64,000 bases of DNA, from the NCBI RefSeq assembly GCF_022810305.1, contig NZ_JALGQH010000032.1:1-64000 (forward strand), in the 5' to 3' direction. The translations under genes were made by a program, and so were the position numbers. Of the stretch, positions 54,494 to 62,720 are shown piece by piece. The DNA is from Rhodococcus sp. ARC_M6 (GTDB lineage: Bacteria > Actinomycetota > Actinomycetes > Mycobacteriales > Mycobacteriaceae). Every line of letters starts with the position of its first letter. Position 1 is the first letter of the stretch. The notes beneath the pieces were generated by a model. It had not been told where the DNA came from, did no database searches, and saw only the letters and a list, made by a program, of their open reading frames with translations.

Positions 54494-55827
54494 CGTGCGT
54501 GCTCCAAGGTTGGTTGATCCGTGTCGGCTCCTGTCCCGGCCAACGGATAGCGCAGCGGCACCCGCAGGAACAGGAAGAAGAACACGATAAGCAATACGAC
54601 GTGGCCCCACACACTTGCCTGTACGACGGCCTCGTATTTACTCGGATCGAAGTTCATGTCCAGTTGGTAGAAGTAGCGGAAGATGCCGATTCCCAGCGCC
54701 GCATCCGCCAGCAGATATGCCGCAATCCAGAACCAGCGAATCTTGAACAACACCAGGAATGGCAGCAGCCACAGCGTGTACTGGGGTGAATTCACCTTGT
54801 GCAGCAAGATGAATCCACACAGCATTGCGGCGCTCACGGCGATCCACGGGAAATAGCCGTCGCGAAGGTACCGTCGCCAACCCAGGTACATCGCCAACGC
54901 GAACGACGCCAGGACCATCAGTGGGGACGCGATGTTCACCAGAGCGTCGTAATCCGCATTGAGCTCACGGACGCCGAAGCCGTAGAACGGTCGCAACCCC
55001 CAGAACCACACCGAGTTGGTGGTGATGTCGGCGCTGCGTTTCTCCTGGAAACTGAACGACGCCCGCCACCCGTCGTAAGAGATGAGAGCGAACGGGAGGT
55101 TGACGAGGACGACGGTCATCACTGCCGCGCCCGCCGTCATCAAGGCACCGCGGACGTCGTATTTCTTGCCTTCGGTCCCACGCAGCAGTACATAGGCGAC
55201 GAGTGGGAGAACAAAGATCCCCGGATACAGCTTCAAGCAGAACCCGACGGCCAGGATGATCGACGCCAGAATCGCTCGCGTTCGAAAAGGAATGCGCTCG
55301 AAGGTCATCAGGAAAATCGCACCGACGGTCGTCGCCACCACCGGCAGGTCCCAGTTGTGGAACGAGTACAGCACCAACGGCGGTGTGGCCGACCAGATCA
55401 GGGCGTACCCACCGCTCATCCGGCCCAGCATCCAGGCGGTCAGGAGGCCGAACGGTGCCAGGATCAACGCCGAATGGAGGAGGAACTCAGCGTCGTTGTG
55501 GGAGCCGATTCCGCCCAGCCACATCAGGATTCCGCTCAGTACCGGATATTCGACGGTTCCGCCGTAGAGGAAACCTTCGGGCGTGATGCCGCCGGTGATG
55601 AAGGGGAAGAGGTGTTGGTCGATGCCGCGTCCGAGCCACAGCAGCTGGATGTCGGAGTAACAAACATCGACGTTCTTGTTGATGTCGAAGCTCGAGCTTC
55701 GACCGTCCGGCGCGAAGGGCGCGCCGGCGCATCGTGCCTTGTTGAAGTAGCCCAGGGTCATGGCCAGTCCGCAGAGACCGACGACGAGCGTCAGGATCGA
55801 CGCCGATGTTTTTCGGTCCGTTCGCAT
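54490..55827 (-). CDS. GT87-type membrane glycosyltransferase, second copy
   Basis: A 445-residue GT-C polytopic protein with about eleven membrane segments. VDVCYSDIQLLWLGRGIDQHLFPF and VEYPVLSGILMWLGG match the loop motifs of the paralogue at 51201-52811, and LLHKVNSPQYTLWLLPFLVLF matches its terminal block. It faces away from rpsF, sharing a 137-bp gap that must hold both promoters. The GNAT gene overlaps its stop. It should transfer a sugar to envelope glycans; the sugar is unknown. Confidence 0.83.
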   Translation of the reverse strand: MRTDRKTSASILTLVVGLCGLAMTLGYFNKARCAGAPFAPDGRSSSFDINKNVDVCYSDIQLLWLGRGIDQHLFPFITGGITPEGFLYGGTVEYPVLSGILMWLGGIGSHNDAEFLLHSALILAPFGLLTAWMLGRMSGGYALIWSATPPLVLYSFHNWDLPVVATTVGAIFLMTFERIPFRTRAILASIILAVGFCLKLYPGIFVLPLVAYVLLRGTEGKKYDVRGALMTAGAAVMTVVLVNLPFALISYDGWRASFSFQEKRSADITTNSVWFWGLRPFYGFGVRELNADYDALVNIASPLMVLASFALAMYLGWRRYLRDGYFPWIAVSAAMLCGFILLHKVNSPQYTLWLLPFLVLFKIRWFWIAAYLLADAALGIGIFRYFYQLDMNFDPSKYEAVVQASVWGHVVLLIVFFFLFLRVPLRYPLAGTGADTDQPTLEHAR

Positions 55828-55964
55828 AGGCCAACCCTAGGTGGTGCGATTTCCCTGGTCAGCGGCACCTCGTGTAACCTACGAGGGTTGCTGACGCAAC
55901 GACCCTCCTGCCACGGATAGTCCGTGGCCGTTTTCACTTAGTCCACAGGAGGTGATGAGGTCTT

Positions 55965-56252
55965 ATGCGTCATTACGAATTGATGGTCATCCTTGACCCC
56001 AGCCTGGACGAGCGCACTGTCGCTCCTTCACTGGATACGTTCCTCAATGTTGTGCGCCAGCACGGCGGCACGATCGACAAGGTCGATGTCTGGGGTAAGC
56101 GTCGTCTCGCCTACGAGATCCTGAAGCATGCTGAAGGTATCTACGCGGTGATCGACATCAACGCCACTCCCGCCACCGTCGCTGAGCTCGATCGTCAGCT
56201 CGGTCTGAACGAGTCGGTTCTGCGCACGAAGGTTCTGCGCCACAACAAGTAA
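55965..56252 (+). CDS. rpsF: 30S ribosomal protein bS6
   Basis: 95 residues with the S6 fold: [19 protein letters not shown] start, then [33 protein letters not shown] stands before the ATG at 55965, a strong ribosome site. It binds S18 in the small subunit and leads the rpsF-ssb-rpsR-rplI cluster. Confidence 0.97.
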
Positions 56253-56317
56253 TTTCTGTCGGTAGCGGGCTCTAACCTCGCACCCAACAGACTTACATCA
56301 AATGCAGGAGGAACCAC

Positions 56318-56851
56318 ATGGCTGGCGACACCATCATCACCGTCATCGGAAACCTGACGGCTGATCCTGAGCTTCGTTTCACCCCGGCGGGTGCTGCGGT
56401 TGCAAACTTCACGGTTGCATCCACACCCCGCACCTTCGACCGTAATTCCAATGAATGGAAAGACGGCGATGCGCTGTTCATGCGTTGCAACATCTGGCGC
56501 GAAGCAGCCGAGAACGTCGCGGAGAGCTTGACCCGTGGTTCACGAGTAATCGTGAGCGGTCGGCTCAAGCAGCGTTCGTACGAAACTCGTGAGGGCGAAA
56601 AGCGAACAGTCGTCGAGCTCGAAGTTGACGAGATCGGTCCTTCCCTGAAGTACGCCACGGCAAAGGTCAACAAGGCCAACCGTGGTGGCGGCAGTGGTGG
56701 GGGCGCGGGCGGCAACTTCGGAGGTTCCTCCGGCGGATCGGGTGGCGGACGTCCGGCTGCTGCACCTTCCGGTGGAGACGATCCTTGGGGCAGTGCGCCT
56801 CAGGCTTCGGGCTCCTTCGGTGGCGGCGGCAACGACGAACCGCCTTTCTGA
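56318..56851 (+). CDS. ssb: Single-stranded DNA-binding protein
   Basis: 177 residues. OB fold with [52 protein letters not shown] and [20 protein letters not shown]. The middle tail is Gly-rich, and the C terminus ends DEPPF, the acidic tip that recruits replication and repair partners. GGAGG precedes the ATG. Second gene of the rpsF-ssb-rpsR-rplI cluster. Confidence 0.97.
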   Translation: MAGDTIITVIGNLTADPELRFTPAGAAVANFTVASTPRTFDRNSNEWKDGDALFMRCNIWREAAENVAESLTRGSRVIVSGRLKQRSYETREGEKRTVVELEVDEIGPSLKYATAKVNKANRGGGSGGGAGGNFGGSSGGSGGGRPAAAPSGGDDPWGSAPQASGSFGGGGNDEPPF

Positions 56852-56890
56852 TCCGTACCTGATCAGGGACATCCAGAAAAGAGCAAAGAC

Positions 56891-57133
56891 ATGCCGAAGC
56901 CGCCCTTGCGCGACAAGGTTATGAAGAAGAAGGTCTGCACCTTCTGTAAAGAGAAGAACACGCAGATCAACTACAAGGACACGACGTTGCTGCGTAAGTA
57001 CGTCAGCGACCGCGGAAAGATCCGTGCTCGTCGTGTCACCGGCAATTGCGTCCAGCATCAGCGCGACGTTGCCATTGCCGTCAAGAACTCACGTGAGGTA
57101 GCACTGCTGCCTTACGCCACCGTGGCTCGCTAA
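56891..57133 (+). CDS. rpsR: 30S ribosomal protein bS18, zinc-type
   Basis: 80 residues, including [20 protein letters not shown], the S18 core. CTFC at the start and CVQH later give the metal ligands of the zinc-dependent (C+) form. Many mycolic-acid actinobacteria have a zinc-free copy in a Zur-controlled cluster elsewhere; it is not in this window. Confidence 0.95.
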   Translation: MPKPPLRDKVMKKKVCTFCKEKNTQINYKDTTLLRKYVSDRGKIRARRVTGNCVQHQRDVAIAVKNSREVALLPYATVAR

Positions 57134-57151
57134 GGAAAGGGAGGAAAGAAC

Positions 57152-57604
57152 ATGAAGCTCATCCTCACCGCTGACGTGGACAACCTCGGTGCGCCTGGCG
57201 ACACCGTCGAGGTCAAGGACGGCTACGGCCGTAACTACTTGCTCCCCCGCCGGCTGGCAATTGTCGCTACCCGTGGCGCCGAGAAGCAGGTCGAAGGCAT
57301 CCGTCGTGCACAGGAACTGCGCGCAGTGCGCGGCCTGGATCACGCCAAGGAGCTCAAGGCTGCAATTGAAGCACTCGATGTTTCGCTGACGGTCAAGACC
57401 GCCAGTGGCTCGGGCAAGCTCTTCGGTTCGGTTACCGCTGCTGACGTCGCTGCTGCGATCAAGGCTGCCGGTGGACCGGTCCTGGACAAGCGCACCCTCG
57501 TGTTGCCGAAGGCTCACATCAAGAACACGGGCAAGCATGCCGTGGTCGTGAACCTGCACCCCGATGTGGTTGCCAAGTTCAACCTGAACGTCGTTGGCGC
57601 ATAG
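57152..57604 (+). CDS. rplI: 50S ribosomal protein bL9
   Basis: 150 residues: N-terminal rRNA-binding part ([32 protein letters not shown]), long connecting helix, and C-terminal domain ([37 protein letters not shown]). GGGAGG precedes the ATG. Followed by a terminator. Confidence 0.97.
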   Translation: MKLILTADVDNLGAPGDTVEVKDGYGRNYLLPRRLAIVATRGAEKQVEGIRRAQELRAVRGLDHAKELKAAIEALDVSLTVKTASGSGKLFGSVTAADVAAAIKAAGGPVLDKRTLVLPKAHIKNTGKHAVVVNLHPDVVAKFNLNVVGA

Positions 57605-57618
57605 TCAACTGGTTCTTC

Positions 57619-57661
57619 GGTCGAGCTCTGCACATTTCGGTGTGCGGGGCTCGACCTTTTT
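57619..57661 (+). terminator. Intrinsic terminator of the rpsF-rplI cluster
   Basis: GGTCGAGC (57619-57626) pairs with GCTCGACC (57649-57656), and inner GCACA with TGTGC; TTTTT follows at 57657-57661. A good rho-independent structure. Confidence 0.9.
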
Positions 57662-58107
57662 GTGCCGCGTCTTTGTGGCGGACGGCTCGAAATCGGGTTG
57701 GGGATAACCGTCACAGTGTGACGTTCAGCTTCGGCGATCGGTGATGATTCGGGCTCCGCAACACGCCCGACACGCCGACGCGCCGACTGTGGAGAAAATT
57801 TTTTCACTAACAGGTGTGCGAATTTGCTCACATACATCTACCTGGTGTTATGAGAGAAACTTACAAAGTTGTCCCCAGGTTATCCACAGATCGTGCACAC
57901 AGTTTTTCAGGAGTTTCCACAATTACTCCACAGATTTATCCACAGGCCGGTTTGTTTGTGGGTTGACGAGTCCCTAACGTCGTCTCGGCGTCTATCTACA
58001 GACCGGCCGGTCTCCGGCCTTGGATGTCGGTCGGGGCGGGTACAAATAGAGGGGACGCTGCGATTTTCTTGCAGCGTTGTCGAGTGTTTTACGGGAAGGT
58101 CTCTCTG
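57662..58107. promoter_or_regulatory. Gene-free region before dnaB with a cluster of DnaA-box-like sites
   Basis: About 450 bp with no credible gene. It contains two exact TTATCCACA sequences on the + strand (57880-57888 and 57936-57944), TTGTCCCCA at 57869-57877 two bases before the first, and on the - strand TTCTCCACA (57788-57796) and TTATCCCCA (57699-57707). An AT-rich stretch (57790-57870) lies among them. It should carry the dnaB promoter; the boxes suggest DnaA binding for control or titration. Confidence 0.6.
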
Positions 58108-59499
58108 ATGGCTGTTGTAGATGATCGAGGACCTTCCGACTACCCCGGTCCCCCCGAATCCGAGCCGGATCAGGAATTCGGGCGCCAGCCACCCCAGGAC
58201 ATGGTGGCCGAGCAGTCCGTTCTCGGCGGCATGCTCCTCAGTAAGGACGCCATCGCTGACGTCCTCGAGGTGCTGAGGCCGGGCGACTTCTACCGGCCCG
58301 CCCACCAGTCCGTCTACGACGTGATCCTGGACCTTTACAGCCGTGGTGAGCCTGCCGACCCCGTCACTGTCTCCGCCGAGTTGGACCGTCGCGGCGAACT
58401 GCGCAAAATCGGTGGCGCTTCCTATCTGGTGACGCTCACCCAGACAGTGCCCACCGCAGCCAACGCTGCCTTCTATGCCGAGATCGTGGCCGAAAAATCG
58501 GTGCTACGACGCCTCGTCGACGCCGGCACCCGCATCGTTCAATACGGTTACGCCGGCACCGACGGCCAGGATGTTGCCGAGGTTGTCGACCGTGCGCAGG
58601 CCGAAATCTTCGAGGTCACCGAGCGTCGCACTACCGAAGACTTCGTGCCCCTCACCGAACTCCTGCAGCCGACGATGGACGAGATCGACTCCATCGCCAG
58701 CCGCGGCGGCATCTCGCTCGGTGTGCCCACCGGGTTCAAGGATCTCGACGAAATCACCAACGGTCTGCACCCGGGTCAGATGATCATCGTGGCGGCCCGA
58801 CCTGGAGTCGGGAAAAGTACGCTTGGAATGGATTTTTTGCGATCCTGCTCCATTACGCACGGCATGGCCAGCGTTATGTTCTCGCTGGAAATGAGCAAAA
58901 CCGAGATCGTGATGCGTCTGCTTTCCGCAGAGGCGAAGATCAAGCTCGGTGACATGCGCTCCGGCAAGATGACCGACGACGACTGGACCAAGCTCGCGCG
59001 TCGCATGAGTGAGATCAGTGAAGCGCCGCTCTTCATTGACGACTCCCCCAACCTCACGATGATGGAAATTCGCGCAAAAGCGCGGCGGCTCAAGCAGAAA
59101 CACGATATTCGTCTGATCGTCATCGACTACCTGCAGCTGATGAGCTCGGGTAAAAAGGTCGAGTCGCGCCAGCAAGAAGTCTCGGAATTCTCGCGAAGCC
59201 TCAAGCTTCTGGCCAAAGAGCTCGAAGTTCCCGTGGTCGCGATCTGTCAGCTGAACCGTGGTCCGGAACAGCGAACTGACAAGCGCCCCATGGTATCTGA
59301 CCTTCGTGAATCGGGATCGCTCGAGCAGGATGCTGACATGGTGATCCTGCTGTATCGCCCCGATGCGACTGAGCGTGACGACCCTCGTGGTGGTGAAGCC
59401 GACCTGATTCTCGGTAAGCACCGTAACGGTCCGACCGCGACAATCACTGTGGCACACCAACTTCACCTGTCGAAGTTCGTGGATATGGCACGCGGCTAG
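58108..59499 (+). CDS. dnaB: Replicative DNA helicase DnaB
   Basis: 463 residues. N-terminal helical domain (PPQDMVAEQSVLGGMLLSKDAI), linker, then the RecA-like motor: Walker A RPGVGKST, SLEMSKTEIVMRLL, Walker B IRLIVIDYLQLM, arginine-finger region SDLRESGSLEQDADM and KHRNGPT. It unwinds DNA at the fork. No intein interrupts it, unlike the M. tuberculosis gene as I recall. ATG 58108 with GGAAGG eight bases upstream is chosen over earlier in-frame positions. Confidence 0.96.
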   Translation: MAVVDDRGPSDYPGPPESEPDQEFGRQPPQDMVAEQSVLGGMLLSKDAIADVLEVLRPGDFYRPAHQSVYDVILDLYSRGEPADPVTVSAELDRRGELRKIGGASYLVTLTQTVPTAANAAFYAEIVAEKSVLRRLVDAGTRIVQYGYAGTDGQDVAEVVDRAQAEIFEVTERRTTEDFVPLTELLQPTMDEIDSIASRGGISLGVPTGFKDLDEITNGLHPGQMIIVAARPGVGKSTLGMDFLRSCSITHGMASVMFSLEMSKTEIVMRLLSAEAKIKLGDMRSGKMTDDDWTKLARRMSEISEAPLFIDDSPNLTMMEIRAKARRLKQKHDIRLIVIDYLQLMSSGKKVESRQQEVSEFSRSLKLLAKELEVPVVAICQLNRGPEQRTDKRPMVSDLRESGSLEQDADMVILLYRPDATERDDPRGGEADLILGKHRNGPTATITVAHQLHLSKFVDMARG

Positions 59500-59532
59500 C
59501 TCGATCGATCGGTTCGGTCTCGTATCGTTCTC

Positions 59533-59567
59533 AAATGGCTCAACTCGTGAAGCGGGTTGGGCCATTT
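59533..59567 (+). terminator. Hairpin terminator after dnaB
   Basis: AAATGGCTCAACTCG pairs with CGGGTTGGGCCATTT (two G-T pairs), 5-nt loop, followed by CAATTTGC. Lies 34 bp after the dnaB stop. Confidence 0.65.
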
Positions 59568-59920
59568 CAATTTGCTGACTGGAGTTGGTGAGGGTCGTTT
59601 GGGTTCCAGATTGGTCGTCGTAAATTTCTAGTGGGAGCTGCACGTCTGGCTAGAACAGAGTCGCCAAACGCTCGAGGTCGCCACCGATGGTGCTGCCCCG
59701 GAGACCCCGGGATGCAATGCCGGCGGTAGCCTCGGCATTAACTTCGGAAGCGTGGGCAACGTGATCAGGTCCGCATCCTGACTGCCGGGCTGCGCTGAAG
59801 TGCCTCGATTGAGTCAGGATTGAGCAGCCCTTTCGCGGCGCTCGCTCGAGTGATGTGCTGGATATGTCATCCCCGGCCTTCGGAGCCGGATTGGACCATC
59901 CAAGTATCGAGGAAGGCGCC
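59568..59920. other. Gene-free stretch; possible gene remnant on the minus strand
   Basis: No convincing gene. On the minus strand, 59778-59650 codes a C-terminal-like piece (VAHASEVNAEATAGIASRGL, DLERLATLF) before a stop, but the upstream frame turns into low-quality sequence, so it could be a remnant or chance. AGGAAGG at 59909-59915 is the ribosome site of the next gene. The end of the conserved dnaB synteny is here. Confidence 0.35.
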
Positions 59921-60391
59921 ATGACCACGATCCATCTACACCAAACGACCACCGCGACGCCCGAACAGGTCCTTGCCGGCCTGACGGACTTCGGCCCCGG
60001 TCGCGAGGAAATCTTCGGCAATAGCGCAGACAGCTACCTCAAGGTGCACCACGAGGGCCCCCATGACGCGGATGTCACGGAGGGCTCGAGTGGCATCTGG
60101 GAACGGCTGCACTACGACTGGACCGACCCCCATCGTGTCCAGATGACGACCACCGACTCCAACTTGTGGGGCGGTGCGTCGGGCCACACCTACACTCTCA
60201 CGCAGCAACCGTCGGGTATGACCGAAGTCGACGCCGTTGTGGTCCGCGATGGCAAGAACGTCAAGGGGCGGATGCTCGCGGCCGTGCTCAGCCTCTTCGG
60301 CACCCGCGTCCTGGGAAAGCAGTTCAAGAAGTCCGTCGAGGCTATCGAAGCCCGCAACGGCGGCGCGAGTGGAAAGCGCCCGCAGGCGTGA
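59921..60391 (+). CDS. SRPBCC-family (START-like) protein
   Basis: 156 residues with a hydrophobic-ligand-binding fold: TTATPEQVLAGLTDFGPGREEI, WERLHYDWTDPHRVQMTTTDSN, HTYTLTQQPSGMTEVDAVVV, and a long C-terminal helix with KSVEAIEARN. GAGGAAGG precedes the ATG. No signal peptide. It may carry or modify a lipid or polyketide; function unknown. Confidence 0.78.
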   Translation: MTTIHLHQTTTATPEQVLAGLTDFGPGREEIFGNSADSYLKVHHEGPHDADVTEGSSGIWERLHYDWTDPHRVQMTTTDSNLWGGASGHTYTLTQQPSGMTEVDAVVVRDGKNVKGRMLAAVLSLFGTRVLGKQFKKSVEAIEARNGGASGKRPQA

Positions 60392-60500
60392 GAAGGCCGG
60401 AGTGAAGGGCTGCATGAAGATTCGTGCGAACCATCAACCGTGGGCAGCGGGATTGCATCGGTCGTGATGGGCGAAAGGTGCTGCACTGCAGCCTTTGACG

Positions 60501-61499
60501 TCAGCTGTCTCCGTCGTGAGTAAGGCTGCGTGCAGCGTTCCAAGCCACGCCGAGTGAGAATTGGTTCGAGGCGCCGTAGTACTGCATAGCTTCGGCTACT
60601 CGGCGGCGGCCTGTTCGGGGAGTCAATCCCAGAGCGACTGACGCGGCTTCCATCGTTATACCCGAATTCATCAGGTGCAGTATGGGGTCCCACGGGTTCT
60701 CCCATTTTTGGTCCTTATGTCCGGTGACCGGTACTGCTTCTTCCCAGAGGCGGTTGTAGATCCAGGTCATGGTGTCCGCGAGTGTGGGTGAGTGGATGGC
60801 CATCATGCCGGTAGGCCAGGCCTGGCCCCAGGAGAAGGGGATTCCGACGCTCTTGTGGTCGAGTATCCAGAAGAAGCTCGGCGGGTTCGGGTGCATCCGG
60901 ACTTGTGAACCGGCCTTGATTTCAATCGCGATTTGGTTGCGCCCCAACTCGGACGCGGCATCGGTAGTGCTGACGATGAGGCGGATGTCGTGGTTGGGTT
61001 GGGCGTTTTTCTCCCAGTACGATTCGGGGGCATTCTGGTCGCGGAGGATCGTGTACAGCGGGGTGGTGTCGGGCATGCATGTGTAGGAGGTTCGGGGCCT
61101 TGAGCGCGCGGCCTGCAGTCCGTACAGGTCCTGGGGTGCGCGCGGCCCACGTGTCACGTCGATGGGTAGACCTTGGACGTCGGAGTCGCCGTGCTGCCAG
61201 GCCTGGAGTAGCTGCGGCAGCGTGTCGAGTAGGTTTTGCGTCTTGGCGATCTTCTCGTCGAGGTCCTGCGTCATGCTGGTCAGCATGCGGTGGGTGGCGT
61301 CGGCGACGGTGGCGTCAGGGCGACGGTAGGTGATGACTCCGTCTGCGAGAGAGAGGAATCCGAGTTCTTCGAGGCGTGCTACTTCCTGCTCCGTCGTATC
61401 GACGGAACTGCCTGTGGCGTCGGCAAGTTCGGCGACGGTGTTTATCCGGCCGCGTAGCGCGATGTCGAGGAATTCTGCCAGTTCGGTGGGCATATTCAA
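60501..61499 (-). CDS. HTH regulator of a TrmB/LuxR-like actinobacterial type
   Basis: About 332 residues. N-terminal winged helix (MPTELAEFLDIALRGRINTVAELA, SSVDTTEQEVARLEELGFLSLADGVITYRR), a coiled linker (DLDEKIAKTQNLLDTLPQLL), a central domain, and a C-terminal LuxR-like helical part (GITMEAASVALGLTPRTGRRRVAEAM). TTG 61499 has GGAG seven bases upstream; the ATG at 61493 lacks one. The gene diverges from the AlkD-like gene with a 194-bp gap. Ligand and targets unknown. Confidence 0.68.
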   Translation of the reverse strand: MNMPTELAEFLDIALRGRINTVAELADATGSSVDTTEQEVARLEELGFLSLADGVITYRRPDATVADATHRMLTSMTQDLDEKIAKTQNLLDTLPQLLQAWQHGDSDVQGLPIDVTRGPRAPQDLYGLQAARSRPRTSYTCMPDTTPLYTILRDQNAPESYWEKNAQPNHDIRLIVSTTDAASELGRNQIAIEIKAGSQVRMHPNPPSFFWILDHKSVGIPFSWGQAWPTGMMAIHSPTLADTMTWIYNRLWEEAVPVTGHKDQKWENPWDPILHLMNSGITMEAASVALGLTPRTGRRRVAEAMQYYGASNQFSLGVAWNAARSLTHDGDS

Positions 61500-61693
61500 G
61501 TGAGGGCTCCTTCGTCGGGGTATTCTCCAGGCGCTGCCTGTGAACGACGTCTGGCCGAATGCGTCCATATCTGCATAATGGCCATAAAGTGCACTATAGC
61601 CGTATCGCCACCAAAATTGGCTGTTCCGCGGGCTCTGTGGTTGATCGTGATTTCCTTGTAGGCAACTCTCGCACGTATGGACAGGAGGCCGAG

Positions 61694-62365
61694 ATGACCG
61701 AGACGACAGTGTCCGAGGTGATGGCCGAGTTGGCTGCGCTCGAAGATCCGAAGGTACGCAAGGTAAATGAGAAACGCGGTGACGATCACGGTGTCAATCT
61801 CACTAAACTGCGTGGGCTCGCGAAGCGGCTGAAAACGCAGCAAGAACTTGCGCGCCGGCTTTGGGACACGAAGGACACCGCAGCCAGACTGCTGACGATT
61901 CTGATCTGCCGCCCCAAGTCGTTCACGCGGGACGAGTTGGACGCCATGTTGCGCGAGGCGCGCACCCCTAAGGTGCATGACTGGCTCGTGAACTACGTCG
62001 TGAAGAAGAACCCGTACGCGGAAGAGTTGCGCGTGGTCTGGTCGGCTGATCCGGACCCAGTGGTTGCGTCTGCCGGGTGGGCGCTGACCACCGAACGAGT
62101 GGCGAAAAAGCCTGAGGGCCTTGATCTTTCTGGACTTCTCGACGTGATCGAGACGGAGATGAAAGATGCGCCGGATCGCCTGCAGTGGGCGATGAATCAC
62201 TGCCTGGCTCAGATCGGGATCGAGCACCCCGAGTATCGCGCCCGTGCAGTCGATATCGGTGAACGTCTGAGGGTGCTCGAGGATTACCCGACTCCTCCGA
62301 ACTGCACTTCTCCGTTCGCGCCCATCTGGATCGCCGAGATGGTGCGTCGACAGAACGATAAGTAG
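61694..62365 (+). CDS. DNA alkylation repair protein (AlkD-like HEAT-repeat glycosylase)
   Basis: 223 residues of helical repeats: VSEVMAELAALEDPKVRKVNEKRG, NLTKLRGLAKRLKTQQELARRLWDT, DTAARLLTILICRPKSFT, VHDWLVNYVVKKNP and WSADPDPVVASAGWAL. This is the AlkD/YhaZ-type repeat scaffold which removes alkylated bases without flipping them. AGGAGG precedes the ATG. The segment PPNCTSPFAPIWIAEMV at the end is common in actinobacterial members. Catalytic residues could not be verified. Confidence 0.82.
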   Translation: MTETTVSEVMAELAALEDPKVRKVNEKRGDDHGVNLTKLRGLAKRLKTQQELARRLWDTKDTAARLLTILICRPKSFTRDELDAMLREARTPKVHDWLVNYVVKKNPYAEELRVVWSADPDPVVASAGWALTTERVAKKPEGLDLSGLLDVIETEMKDAPDRLQWAMNHCLAQIGIEHPEYRARAVDIGERLRVLEDYPTPPNCTSPFAPIWIAEMVRRQNDK

Positions 62366-62720
62366 AAAGGTTCGCGCGCCGCTATTGCGATTGTCACCGT
62401 CGAAATCTTCGGATTGGGCTCAGTGGCGGCGCTGGTGTGCTACGCGCAAGCGAAGCAATCATCGACGAAACACGTTCCACGCTAAGAGCTTTGGGATTGG
62501 ATGGTTCCGATGTTGTGATGTTGCAGTTAATTTCGGGCCTGGATGTGATTGGTGGACAACGTGATATCCCGACGAGATGGAGGACGGCACCCACGCCGAC
62601 GGCCGGGAGCTGTCGGCCGACAATTGTGGTCAATGTCCGATACATTCTGTGCGTGGTGACGTCTCGTGGCCATTGCGCACCTTGACAGGGCGCGAGGATG
62701 CACGAAAGGCGTAGCACCCT
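62366..62720. other. Gene-free stretch of 355 bp
   Basis: No gene, tRNA or clear terminator seen. Short inverted pieces occur but none with a long stem. The AAAGG at 62705 is the ribosome site of the following gene. A promoter for that gene should lie here. Confidence 0.4.

Noticed and set aside
57690-57950. Chromosomal origin oriC
   Set aside because: DnaA boxes are present, but dnaA, dnaN and rpmH are not; the block is the dnaB neighbourhood.
58108-59499. Intein in DnaB
   Set aside because: The protein has normal length and unbroken motor motifs.
59650-60021. 123-codon minus-strand frame after dnaB
   Set aside because: Half of it is a shadow of the SRPBCC gene; only its last 40 residues look protein-like, so noted as a possible remnant only.
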